A DNA stretch of 64,000 nucleotides from Phoronis australis (lineage: Eukaryota; Phoronida; Phoronidae), in contig NMRA01000276.1 of assembly GCA_002633005.1 (NCBI GenBank), positions 160,172 through 224,171 on the forward strand, given 5' to 3'. A program made the position numbers and the translations under genes. Position 1 is the stretch's first letter. Each line of letters starts with the position of its first letter. Shown here in pieces: positions 35,114 through 47,152 of this stretch. Below the pieces are notes generated by a model that worked only from the letters and a program-made list of their open reading frames with translations, was not told the DNA's origin and did not search any database.

Positions 35114-37535
35114 AACACAATATAGAGCCAGCTGGCTGGGCAGCTAACAGTCAACAGAATATAGAGCCAGCTGGCTGGGCAGCTAACAGTCAACACAATA
35201 TAGAGCCAGCTGGCTGGGCAGCTAACAGTCAACACAATATAGAGCCAGCTGGCTGGGCAGCTAACAGTCAACACAATATAGAGCCAGCTGGCTGGGCAGC
35301 TAACAGTCAACACAATATAGAGCCAGCTGGCTGGGCAGCTAACAGTCAACACAATATAGAGCCAGCTGGCTGGGCAGCTAACAGTCAACACAATATAGAG
35401 CCAGCTGGCTGGGCAGCTAACAGTCAACACAATATAGAGCCAGCTGGCTGGGCAGCTAACAGTCAACACAATATAGAGCCAGCTGGCTGGGCAGCTAACA
35501 GTCAACACAATATAGAGCCAGCTGGCTGGGCAGCTAACAGTCAACACAATATAGAGCCAGCTGGCTGGGCAGCTAACAGTCAACACAATATAGAGCCAGC
35601 TGGCTGGGCAGCTAACAGTCAACACAATATAGAGCCAGCTGGCTGGGCAGCTAACAGTCAACACAATATAGAGCCAGCTGGCTGGGCAGCTAACAGTCAA
35701 CACAATATAGAGCCAGCTGGCTGGGCAGCTAACAGTCAACACAATATAGAGCCAGCTGGCTGGGCAGCTAACAGTCAACACAATATAGAGCCAGCTGGCT
35801 GGGCAGCTAACAGTCAACACAATATAGAGCCAGCTGGCTGGGCAGCTAACAGTCAACACAATATAGAGCCAGCTGGCTGGGCAGCTAACAGTCAACACAA
35901 TATAGAGCCAGCTGGCTGGGCAGCTAACAGTCAACACAATATAGAGCCAGCTGGCTGGGCAGCTAACAGTCAACACAATATAGAGCCAGCTGGCTGGGCA
36001 GCTAACAGTCAACACAATATAGAGCCAGCTGGCTGGGCAGCTAACAGTCAACACAATATAGAGCCAGCTGGCTGGGCAGCTAACAGTCAACACAATATAG
36101 AGCCAGCTGGCTGGGCAGCTAACAGTCAACACAATATAGAGCCAGCTGGCTGGGCAGCTAACAGTCAACACAATATAGAGCCAGCTGGCTGGGCAGCTAA
36201 CAGTCAACACAATATAGAGCCAGCTGGCTGGGCAGCTAACAGTCAACACAATATAGAGCCAGCTGGCTGGGCAGCTAACAGTCAACACAATATAGAGCCA
36301 GCTGGCTGGGCAGCTAACAGTCAACACAATATAGAGCCAGCTGGCTGGGCAGCTAACAGTCAACACAATATAGAGCCAGCTGGCTGGGCAGCTAACAGTC
36401 AACACAATATAGAGCCAGCTGGCTGGGCAGCTAACAGTCAACACAATATAGAGCCAGCTGGCTGGGCAGCTAACAGTCAACACAATATAGAGCCAGCTGG
36501 CTGGGCAGCTAACAGTCAACACAATATAGAGCCAGCTGGCTGGGCAGCTAACAGTCAACACAATATAGAGCCAGCTGGCTGGGCAGCTAACAGTCAACAC
36601 AATATAGAGCCAGCTGGCTGGGCAGCTAACAGTCAACACAATATAGAGCCAGCTGGCTGGGCAGCTAACAGTCAACACAATATAGAGCCAGCTGGCTGGG
36701 CAGCTAACAGTCAACACAATATAGAGCCAGCTGGCTGGGCAGCTAACAGTCAACACAATATAGAGCCAGCTGGCTGGGCAGCTAACAGTCAACACAATAT
36801 AGAGCCAGCTGGCTGGGCAGCTAACAGTCAACACAATATAGAGCCAGCTGGCTGGGCAGCTAACAGTCAACACAATATAGAGCCAGCTGGCTGGGCAGCT
36901 AACAGTCAACACAATATAGAGCCAGCTGGCTGGGCAGCTAACAGTCAACACAATATAGAGCCAGCTGGCTGGGCAGCTAACAGTCAACACAATATAGAGC
37001 CAGCTGGCTGGGCAGCTAACAGTCAACACAATATAGAGCCAGCTGGCTGGGCAGCTAACAGTCAACACAATATAGAGCCAGCTGGCTGGGCAGCTAACAG
37101 TCAACACAATATAGAGCCAGCTGGCTGGGCAGCTAACAGTCAACACAATATAGAGCCAGCTGGCTGGGCAGCTAACAGTCAACACAATATAGAGCCAGCT
37201 GGCTGGGCAGCTAACAGTCAACACAATATAGAGCCAGCTGGCTGGGCAGCTAACAGTCAACACAATATAGAGCCAGCTGGCTGGGCAGCTAACAGTCAAC
37301 ACAATATAGAGCCAGCTGGCTGGGCAGCTAACAGTCAACACAATATAGAGCCAGCTGGCTGGGCAGCTAACAGTCAACACAATATAGAGCCAGCTGGCTG
37401 GGCAGCTAACAGTCAACACAATATAGAGCCAGCTGGCTGGGCAGCTAACAGTCAACACAATATAGAGCCAGCTGGCTGGGCAGCTAACAGTCAACACAAT
37501 ATAGAGCCAGCTGGCTGGGCAGCTAACAGTCAACA
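35114..37535. repeat. 39-bp minisatellite, 62 virtually identical copies
   Basis: The unit contains ATAGAGCCAGCTGGCTGGGC followed by AGCTAACAGTCA. Spacing from the first to the last unit is exactly 61 x 39 bp (35122 to 37501). Only the outermost copies differ (CAACAGAAT, CAACAGGCA). Because 39 is a multiple of three, a minus-strand frame of 819 codons stays open, but it is a by-product of the repeat. Confidence 0.99.
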
Positions 37536-37583
37536 GGCATGTCATAATGAGGTGTCAAAGGAGCAGCTCGAGCTTCACAACTG

Positions 37584-38309
37584 AATCTAATGGGCTATTG
37601 TGATCAAATTAGTAAACTCTAGCCATCCAACAGTCATCATCCTATGGTCAATCTAATGGGCTATTGTGATCGAATTAGTAAACTCTAGCCATCCAACAGT
37701 CATCATCCTATGGTCAATCTAATGGGCTATTGTGATCGAATTAGTAAACTCTAGCCATCCAACAGTCATCATCCTATGGTCAATCTAATGGGCTATTGTG
37801 ATCGAATTAGTAAACTCTAGCCATCCAACAGTCATCATCCTATGGTCAATCTAATGGGCTATTGTGATCGAATTAGTAAACTCTAGCCATCCAACAGTCA
37901 TCATCCTATGGTCAATCTAATGGGCTATTGTGATCGAATTAGTAAACTCTAGCCATCCAACAGTCATCATCCTATGGTCAATCTAATGGGCTATTGTGAT
38001 CGAATTAGTAAACTCTAGCCATCCAACAGTCATCATCCTATGGTCAATCTAATGGGCTATTGTGATCGAATTAGTAAACTCTAGCCATCCAACAGTCATC
38101 ATCCTATGGTCAATCTAATGGGCTATTGTGATCGAATTAGTAAACTCTAGCCATCCAACAGTCATCATCCTATGGTCAATCTAATGGGCTATTGTGATCG
38201 AATTAGTAAACTCTAGCCATCCAACAGTCATCATCCTATGGTCAATCTAATGGGCTATTGTGATCGAATTAGTAAACTCTAGCCATCCAACAGTCACCAT
38301 CCTATGGTC
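37584..38309. repeat. 66-bp satellite, 11 copies
   Basis: The unit starts AATCTAATGGGCTATTGTGA and contains CTCTAGCCATCCAACAGTC. 726 bp equals exactly 11 units. The first copy has GATCAAATT instead of GATCGAATT, the last GTCACCATC instead of GTCATCATC; the middle ones look identical. It starts 48 bp after the 39-bp array. Confidence 0.98.
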
Positions 38310-40972
38310 AATTTTTACCTGTACTGGTTTGTCATGTAGCAGACATTACTAACTGTGCTTCACATTTTGTAACGAATTGGAGAAGGTAACTAGATTCTTA
38401 TATTTTATTTCTTGTATTGAAATCTCTGTGTATGTTGCAACAAAAGGCTGAAATGTGATGAAAAATGTTTATTTTTAAAGCAAAAATGATGGAAATTTGG
38501 GCACAGAAAAAACATCCAACACCTTTTGGGCACAAAAGGGAGTCAGAAGAAATAACCTTTTTCAAGCGGAAAGGGTCGTTTTGCACTTGCAATTTTATTT
38601 CAGTGCAGACTTTATGAAAAAAATAGCTTTTAAAACTTGATCCACGCTCCATGGGACAAACGCTGTTTCTTCCAGCGTGCACTGCATTCTCCAATGCGAA
38701 ATTAAAATGTGTCATGTGAGGTGTCTTCAGTTGTGCCACAGTGCAATAAAAATGACACAGATAGCATAAGCAAGAATATTTGTGACCTGGGCTTTTCATT
38801 CATGATGGTGAATCACAGCAGGTTGCAGATATGAGTGAACTAAGACACTAAATAGGGTTAAAGGACAAAATATTTGATAATCAAAATATTCAGAGGTGAC
38901 TGACTTATTCAGTCAGTGTAGGTAAGGTCGGTTTCTCATTAGAGGATCTTTGGTTTACCGAAGCTTCGCCAAAACTTCTCTTACCTTTCCGACTAGACAG
39001 CAATTTGAAGTTATTGGCAAGATACCAGATGACGCAGTTCATTCGTATTCTCAAATCAATATTGAGTAGTGGGTTCAAGGCTAACTGAAAATTTTTCTCC
39101 TGTGAAAAAAAAATGATTGTCATTCGTTATCAGATTATATGCTAACCTTTATTTTATTTAGTTTCGTGTGTCTATTGAGAGCATGTCAGCTACGCTACAA
39201 TAACAAAAAACATGTTTTGCGAGTGTCGCGTGATTGTATATTGTTGCCACGATCTCTGCCGATAACTTTCGCTCTGACCCAGTTTCCCACGACACCAAAG
39301 TTCCGGTGAGTACTGAAGTTAACCTTTCCCCTCTTACCAAAACTTTTTAAGCGAAGTTTCGCCTCTTATGGGAAAACAACTAAATCTTAAGTTAAAAACA
39401 AATGAGGTCACTCTGACAATTTAGATGCAGGTTGGAGATCATGTCAATGGCTATGGACAGTTTCAACAAGGCACCAACTGAATCCTGGCTTTGTGTACAG
39501 TCACACTGTTCATCAAATGCGAATAAATTTAATTTACTTGATTTTTTGTTAGATTTGAAATTACACTTGGAATGTTTGGAAGACTGCAATTGAAAGTCAT
39601 AATCACCTATACTTTAGAACAGAATAATTTAGGGGGGGGGGAACAATGCTTACGGAACACAAAAAATTGTTCAAAGATGATCCATCAATAGCTAACAAAC
39701 TGCAAACATGAGGTGTGCCTTTTTCACACCACTGGCTGAAAATATTGGTTTGTTGTCTAGTATTATTATTGTTATACCAAATTGGTATATACAGACTGTA
39801 AATTAGTATGCAAACCCGTATTGTACTTATATAAACTGAGACCGTACCTGTCATGAAATGAATAAGTAGTGTCATATACCAGTATGTCAAAATTATTAGG
39901 ATTTCATGAGTACTATGAATCTTGATTAATTCTAACTGACAATAAAAGACCACTTTTTGTGTTCTGCTATGCATACTTACATTGTACATGGCTTGTGTTC
40001 CAACAATGTTCGCACCTATATTTATTTCTAGTACACATAACTGCACTTGGCAAATAAGAAAACCAATTTTGTCAAGTTCTCAGGACGTCAGATTTTACAC
40101 AACGGGCAAAAGCTCAATGAGCAATGAATAATTGTACACTAGTTACTAGGTAATAACCCCATGTACGATGTAGCCATCAAGACTCATGTTTTTGGCCCAA
40201 ATTACCATTTTGACCTCCCTCACCCTGCATCATTCTGGGAGTCTGAAGCTTGCTCAGGTTTGGAGGACCCCTTACTAGATAAGATTTGACTTCTAATTTT
40301 AATTTTAAAATCTTTAATGATACCAAACCTTATTTTGACCTATTATGTCAAGTTCTCAATGACTCACGAGTTCTGCTAAACCTACAAGCGAGACCTATGC
40401 TTTGGACCTCAATAATCTGGTGAAGTTTGCCATGGTACGTACTTCTTTTGGGTGTATTCGTATAGCATGTACTTCCCATGGGCATGCTCATGTAGCTTGT
40501 ATATTCAATGGGTGTACTTGTTTTATGTGCACTTCCCTGTGTTCTGCCCTTGCTTTGTACTCGGTAAATTCATGCTTAGTTGCACCACGATTCATTTATC
40601 ATGCGCCCACATATTTATATATGGACGCATTATGCCGTCATCTGTGTCCGTCTGTCTGTATGGGCGGCGTCCGTTCGGCGTCTGTCCGGCGTCCGTCCGG
40701 CGTCCATCCGGCGTCCGCTGCGCTATCTCCAAAAGCAATTGACGTATGTTCATGAAATTTTTGCACATGTGTTCCTTTTATAGATAGGACGGCATGAGCG
40801 AACTTTTGGACGAATCTGACTACTGGTGTGCTCCCTTGTGTCAAATTTAGTTTTCTACGTTTACCTCTGTATCTTCAAAGGTCCTCAACATATTTTCATA
40901 AAATTGGGTATATAGGCATCTATTAGTGAGACGACAGTATCATCTCGCTTTCGGATTGATTCAACGTAATTT

Positions 40973-40986
40973 GCGCCACCTAGTGG
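40973..40986 (-). promoter_or_regulatory. CTCF-consensus motif in repeat
   Basis: Reverse complement CCACTAGGTGGCGC satisfies the known CTCF core CCASYAGRKGGCRS at every position. Binding is not shown. Confidence 0.45.
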
Positions 40987-41418
40987 CCATTTTTACTGTT
41001 TTCAAGTCTGTTTTTTGCTGTCCACCCCGCTATCAACCAAACCGCTCTAAGCATGATTGTGAAAATTGGCATGTATGTTCTTACTATGAAGAGGAGGGTT
41101 GACGATGATTTTCTGACGACTTTGACCACTGTGGCGCCTTCTAGTGGCAGTTTTGTTTGTTTTTTTGCGCCTGTATCTCATAAACCGTTTGCAGCATCTT
41201 TACTAAATTTAGTAAGTGCATATATATGATGTTGGCAATAGACGACGATAACTTTCAGTCAGTTCCGACGACTGGTGTGCCACCTGATGGCAATTTTTTT
41301 TTACGTTTACCTCTGTATCTTCAAAGGTCCTCAACGTAATTTCATAAAATTTGGCGTACAGGCTTTTGTTAGTGAGGTGATGCTATCTCTAGATTTTCAG
41401 ATGGATTCAACCTAGTTT

Positions 41419-41432
41419 GCGCCACCTAGTGG
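41419..41432 (-). promoter_or_regulatory. CTCF-consensus motif in repeat
   Basis: Same 14-mer as at 40973, one repeat unit later (446 bp). Full match to the CTCF core. Confidence 0.45.
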
Positions 41433-41866
41433 CCATTTTTACTGTTTTCGTGTCTGTTTTTTGGCGTCCACCCCTCTATCAACCAAACCGCTTTCAGGAA
41501 AATTGTGAAAATTGGCAGAAATGTTTTTACTATGAAGTGGACGGCTGACAATGATTTTCCGATGACTTTGACTACTGTGGCAGCTCCTAGTGGCAGTTTC
41601 TTTTTTTGCGCCCATGGCTGTATCTCCTAAACCGTTTGCAGGATCTTTACTAAATTTAAGAAGTGTGTTTATATGATGTTGACAACGGACGATAATGATT
41701 TTGGGATGGACCTGAGTACTGGTATGCCCCCTGGTGGTAATTTTGGTTTTAGGTTTACTTCTGTATCTCCAAGGATCCTCAACAGATTTTCATGAAATTT
41801 TGATTACGGGCATCTACTGGTGAGATGACGCTATCCTCTCATTTTCAGACGGAATCAATGTCTTTT

Positions 41867-41880
41867 GCACCACCTAGTGG
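41867..41880 (-). promoter_or_regulatory. CTCF-like motif, one mismatch
   Basis: Reverse complement CCACTAGGTGGTGC, again one unit later (448 bp). A fourth, CCATTAGATGGCGC, lies at 42280-42293. Confidence 0.35.
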
Positions 41881-42412
41881 CTATTTTTGCTGTTTTTGAG
41901 TCAAGTCATTCTAACGATGGTTTTGAAATTGGCGTATATGTTCTCAGTGTGAAGCGGACGGTTGACGATGACAACTTTGACTACTGTGGCACCTCCTAGT
42001 GGTAGTTTTGTTTTGTTTTGTGCCCATAGCTGTATCTCCTAAACCCACTGTAGGTTCTGTATTAAATTTAATTACTAAATGTATTTATATGAAGCCAACA
42101 ACAATGACGACTTTCAGGCAGATCCAATGAACACTGTGTCCCCTAGTGGCAATTTCATTTTATTCTGTTTTCATTTCTTTCTCTGAAGTTCTGTGATGGA
42201 TTTCTATGAAATTTAGTGTTTAGCTTTCTATTAAATAAGCAATGACATGTTCCCATTTTCAGATGGATTGTATGTTTTTGCGCCATCTAATGGCCATTTT
42301 TATGTCACAATTAATAAGCAACCCTTACAGTACACCATTTGCAATGCATTCGTGGGCGCATTTCAACGCTCCGCGTTGCTCTTGTTAAAATAATGTTGTT
42401 TTCTTATTTTAG

Positions 42413-42456
42413 GTTCAATATATGGGGGTGTTCAGTTAATTTCAGCACCATTGATA
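42413..42456 (+). CDS. MFSD9: MFSD9 coding exon 3 (44-bp micro-exon)
   Basis: 44 bp between TTCTTATTTTAG and GTAAGT, entering in phase 1 and leaving in phase 0. With the last base of exon 2 it encodes GSIYGGVQLISAPLI, transmembrane helix 2, the counterpart of GSSYGILQLFSS in human MFSD9. It lies directly after the CTCF-motif element. Confidence 0.9.
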
Positions 42457-45047
42457 GTAAGTTTTTATCATTTTTACTTGTTACCCAAGTTCTATCTGGT
42501 CTGTTAATTTTTTCTATCACTGTCTGATTATTTTATGGATGGCATTTCTCTGGGCTTCATTGTCAGCTTTGAGTTGTTTTTGAAATGCAAGGGTGTTCAT
42601 TATTTAACAGTCTTGAATCTTCTGTGAAAGATTCTAATTAAGGTCTTGTAGAATCTTATTGACACAATTTTACATTAAGCCAAATATGTACAAAACTATA
42701 GAATTTAACTCAGCAAAAGTTTATATTTTCTGAAAGAAAAGTTCCATAGAAAATGATTTTTGACTTTATGCCAATCTCCCATTAATTAGGTGGCATGATT
42801 TTGCTTTTTCAATAAAATTCAATAAAATTGAGACATTAATATCAAAACTTTAGGATCAATAACATGAACAATTTTCATTGATATAAATGTTAAAGATAAA
42901 ATATCAAAAAAGCTATCACGGTTTTCTAACTTTTGGTTTTCGTTTTATATGACTTTTTTCTTAAAAATCCCATCAGTCCTATTTTTATTGCCCCTCATAC
43001 AAAAGTAGATTAATATGAAAATCCTGAACTGTGCATAAAGCATAGTACCTGAAACTTTCATGTGAATCCCACCAACCATTTCCGAGATATGATAATCTGA
43101 ATGTGGCCAAAATTGAACATTTTTCTAGGTTCCTACCCGTTAGTGACCATGATTACGCAATCATGATATGTGCTGACTTTATATCTCTGAGTTTGTATAA
43201 GACTGGCTTGTGGGGACTTCTCTGAATTTGTATAAGACTTAAGATGTTGTCAAAACCATGATGGTGTTCTGCTGTTCAGTGACTTTACCAGATTTAGAGG
43301 GTTGTGAACTTGTGAAAACATCTAGCTCCTTTAACTGCCAAGCACAGTCTTTTGTCTGGTATCACAACAAGCAGGCCAATTATCTACCAGGCTTATTACA
43401 GACCACATGTGAACACAGTCAAACCTAGAGTGTTCGGAAAGAATACATTGTCGTAACTTCGGTTGTAGTTGGGCGATTTTGGCAATTCAAAAACTAAACA
43501 TATAAAGTGATCACCATTTGACGAGGTATTTGGAAATGCTATAGATTTATATTCTAATATATTATAACGTAACATGTGTTTTTAACAGCACAGCCCAGTC
43601 AGGCTAGATATGATCTTATTGGAGATTAGAGCAATTATCGAACAAAAGAAACCTGACCCTTCAACCCTAAATGTCAGAATGGAGTTAATCAGCCGTGTAA
43701 GATATTGGCTACAGTGGCCATCTTCCCAACTTGTTGTTGGGCTATAGAATCGAAGAAGTTTGGAGCACCGGGAAAATGCCGTAATGATTACTATGCAATG
43801 TATCGAAAATAAACTACTTATAATACAATGTTTTAGTGAAAAATTGGCAGCTAATACTTAACACAGAATTAAAGAATTTCTACAAAGCATGTAAAATGAT
43901 AAAAAGAAACAACAAAAGGGATTCTGAAATGTTTAATATTAAAATATCTTCCATCAACAGAAACATGACAATTAGACTAAATGTAACCAAAATGTTGATC
44001 TAGAAATGACATGTAGCATAATGAATGGGCTTGAGAGGAGATGATTGCGATAAAGTGAGAGGAAACGATTGGTATGGCATAGTAAAGATAAAGTGAGAAG
44101 AGATGATTAGTTATATTAAAACCTTGTAATTATCTCATCTTTTTTTCTTTCTTATGTCATATTTCACCAAATAACATCTCTCAGCTTTCAATTAGTATAT
44201 CAGATCATGCTTGATTACATTTTATTATTTCCATGTTTCTTTTGGCAAAGTAGTTTCAAATAAAAATTACAACAAAAAAAAATTACAACATCCGTTATTG
44301 TCTCTTTTTATGAACCCATGTAGTTACATAAATCACATGAAGGTGCAATACCAACATCTCAGTCTGGCGATTGAAATCTGCTATTACTGTATCTCCAGCA
44401 CCGCTTACAGGATCTCAATGACATGGTGCAAATGTGTTCTTGTTAAGCTGATTGCAAATCACAATGAGTTTTAGTAAGATTTCACTACCACTATGCCCCC
44501 TAGTGGCATTTTTATTGTTTTATTTAAATTGTCTATGTGTCTTCAGAGTTTCCTGATGGATTTTTATGAAATTTGGCAAATAAATTCTGTTGAAGAGACA
44601 ATGATGCCATTCTGTTTTCAGACAGATTTGCCCTTTTCTGTACCTTTGATTGGCCAATTATTATTTTTCAGTCCTTTTTGGCATTCGCTTCTCTATGTGC
44701 CAAATTGTTCAAAATACCATCATTATGAAAATTGGCTGAAATTGTATTCCCTATGCCTGTGCAGAGGTTATAACATGTTAATACTTTTTTGCAATACACA
44801 GAATATTTTTTCAAAGATTATATTTAATGTGATGCTCTTAATTGCAATCTTTATAATTATCCGCTTATTGCCTTTCATTCAAGGCAAAATAGAACTTCAG
44901 AATAGTAAATTTGTATTATAGAGTCTGACTAATAACATTTTGTCATGAAGGAATTTTCTGTGACTTTTTTCTTTTTGGTTCTAATGCACATCTTCTGAAC
45001 GCATTCAGTATACATCACAACCGTTATGCTCAACTATTTCCCCTCAG
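42457..45047 (+). other. MFSD9: MFSD9 intron 3
   Basis: GTAAGT to TTTCCCCTCAG. A diverged fragment of the 40.6-kb element occurs at about 44340-44640 (GCCCCCTAGTGGCATTTTTA and neighbours). Long open frames at 44211-44921 fall in this fragment and are not genes. Confidence 0.8.
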
Positions 45048-45177
45048 GGTAGGTGGAGTGACCGTGCCGGGAGGAGACGTATTCTCATCATATGCACTCT
45101 ACTATCATCACTGGGCTACTTCATGGCTGGCTTATACAACTCTCTGCTCATGATGGTATTGGCAAGAATTCCAAATG
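45048..45177 (+). CDS. MFSD9: MFSD9 coding exon 4
   Basis: 130 bp, phase 0 in, phase 1 out (ATG|GTAGTT). Encodes GRWSDRAGRRRILI, the canonical major-facilitator motif A (GxxSDRxGRR) in the loop between helices 2 and 3, followed by helix 3 and the LARIPNG start of helix 4. The motif A arginines and aspartate are intact. Confidence 0.93.
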
Positions 45178-45542
45178 GTAGTTGCTTTAATTTTTTACTA
45201 ATATTTATTTGTCAAAACCATGTTTCATTCTTCTTTGAGATGGAACACTCTTATGGTTCTTTGAAAACCATTATTATTGTCTGTGTTTTGGGTGGCACCC
45301 TTTTGATCCTTCAACTTGTTAATACTGTACTATGAAATAATGCCACATGCCCCTGAGTACTGTCACAGAATGGGCCATGTTGCCATGTACCCCCGAGCTG
45401 TGATGGTTAAATGTATAATGAATATAATGGCCACTTTCTCAGTCTGAGTTTTTACTTACATCTTGCATTGGCTGCCTGTACTGTCACAATGTTTTGCTGT
45501 AGTCTGTATTTATCTCTATAATTTGCTGTTGTATGTTTCCAG

Positions 45543-45752
45543 GAATTTTCAAGCATACACAGGAGATCTCCAAGGCCTATCTAGCTGATATCACTCCTGA
45601 TAACATGCATGCCGCTGTCTATGGTAAAATCAATGCTGCAGGCAGCATGGGTTTCATTCTTGGACCAGTAGTTGGCGGACATATAGCTGAACTTCAGTTT
45701 GGATTTAACATGTGCTGCATACTGACTGGCATTATTTTTGTGCTAAATGCTG
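45543..45752 (+). CDS. MFSD9: MFSD9 coding exon 5
   Basis: 210 bp, phase 1 in and out. Encodes GIFKHTQEISKAYLADITPD, a signature of MFSD9 (GIFKHT...A.L.D), then YGKINAAGSMGFILGPVVGG of helix 5 and helix 6 up to VLNAG. The donor is CTG|GTGAGT. Confidence 0.94.
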
Positions 45753-47152
45753 GTGAGTGGGGCAGGTGTTTCGAAGTACCTTCTCTAGGTGGACCACTAT
45801 ACTGTTGTAAATTCTGCCTGAAGAAAATTATATGAGGGAACATTACATTGGATGGATATAGTTGTTTTAAAGATCCCATTTAAAGCCCCCTTAAATAGAT
45901 GTTTGTTAATTTATAGATATATCGGGTCACCTAGATATTCTCAAAAATACTTTAGCAACAAGAAAACTAATTTTAAAATGACTAAAACATAGTATAATCA
46001 AGCAATTGATACATGAAGTAGCATTTTTGCTCCATATTGTGTGCCAGAATACATATTAACAAAAGATTGAAAGTACACCACTATTTGAGGATTGTCAGGG
46101 TGACTTAGCCGACAGATGTAAGACATTTAGCCCTTTCATTACATTTAGTCATGGTGACGTAGACAGATGTAACACAATTAACTTAACCCTTCATTACATT
46201 TTGTCACAGTGACATAGACAGACGTTAAACAATTAGCTTAACCATTCGTTACATTAAGTCTTGGTGATGTAAACATACATAAGACAATTAGCTTAACCAT
46301 CCATTACATTTAGTCACAGTAACGTAGACAGGTGTAAGAAAATTAGCTTAGTACACTTATGTGATGCAGCTTTATTTCCTTGACATTTTGTAGCTTTCGA
46401 CCATGTCAATTTAGGTGTGATAGAGACACCAAGATATTTATAATGAGATACAGCATCAAAAACAACATTTCTTATAATGTCATAAGGGATCTAATTCTAA
46501 GTACAATTATTTAGATTTTCTTTAAGTTCACAGCCATACCCCATAAATCACTCTATTCACTGAGACAATTCAACATAAGTTGCAAGTTAGACCCTGTTGT
46601 TGAGCACAAAACCATTTCATCTAAGTTATGTCACTACGTGAATTGAATTTTTCTAAAAACTCGTCAAGATAAAAAATAAGTACCAGAGAGGGGACTTATG
46701 TGATAATTATGTAATTAACTATTAATAACTAGTTTAATTGTAATTTTGATTAATTTAGGGTGTAACAATTAAGATAAATGAATCAGTTGCAGACATGCAA
46801 AGACTAATTTTAAAAAGAGGGAAATTGTTTCAGTGATTCAAAAGATTGCTGACAGATAAAGTATGAAGTAATGAAACTAGGCTTGGTTTGATAACTGCAA
46901 CACAATCAAACTCAGTCGGGCAGGCAGTCAGAAATTCACACTGCGAACCCAGTCAATCTTTTGAAATCTCAGTGTAGGAAAGGTTAATTCAAGATGCATG
47001 GGTCACTTGCGGGAGTTGATATTCTAGGTAGCGAAATAATTCACGTGTTACTGTACAAAGTAGACTTTGAAATCTTCAGTTGATGTGTCATGCATAAAAT
47101 AACAATCTGGGATTTTCAAGTTAAAATGCTTTTTGTTTTTATGTTTGTACAG
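45753..47152 (+). other. MFSD9: MFSD9 intron 5
   Basis: Contains a degenerate 56-bp tandem repeat at 46082-46350 with about 4.7 units, each starting ACATTTAGTCACAGTGACGT or similar. The rest is AT-rich, with no exon recognised. Confidence 0.75.
46082..46350. repeat. Degenerate 56-bp tandem repeat, about 4.7 units
   Basis: Unit starts at 46140, 46195, 46251 and 46307; shared GTAGACAG and ACAATTAGCTTAACC phrases; 80-90 percent alike by eye. Confidence 0.75.

Larger units (their letters stand above)
40602..42390. mobile_element. Interspersed element with internal ~450-bp tandem units and CTCF-like motifs
   Basis: Flanked by ATGCGCCCAC near 40600 and the inverted GTGGGCGCAT near 42352. Inside are three or four diverged units of about 417-453 bp (starting near 40848, 41295, 41748 and 42165), each made of roughly 150-bp sub-blocks ending in a CCTAGTGGC-like string. 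The right end reads CTCCGCGTTGCTCTTGTT and is found again at 56415-56435. A (CGGCGTCCGTC)n patch lies at 40668-40712. No coding capacity; open frames at 40402-40844 are incidental. Confidence 0.6.
34411..42412 (+). other. MFSD9: MFSD9 intron 2
   Basis: Bounded by GTAAGT and TTATTTTAG. It contains two large satellites (35114-37535, 37584-38309) and the CTCF-motif repeat (40600-42390). Between 38310 and 40599 I see only AT-rich DNA. Confidence 0.85.

Noticed and set aside
35086-37545. 819-codon minus-strand frame of 13-residue repeats
   Set aside because: It is open only because the 39-bp unit is a multiple of three and lacks a stop in that frame. The repeats are identical at the DNA level including silent positions, with no flanking gene structure.
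35114-38309. CRISPR-like array
   Set aside because: Units are contiguous tandem repeats without unique spacers, in an animal intron.
40402-40844. Several overlapping frames with cysteine-rich or arginine-rich translations
   Set aside because: They fall on a (CGGCGTCCGTC)n patch and the left end of a repeat; no domain and no splice context.
44493-44921. 142-residue plus-strand frame in MFSD9 intron 3
   Set aside because: It overlaps a diverged copy of the 40.6-kb repeat and has no known domain; its hydrophobicity comes from T-rich DNA.
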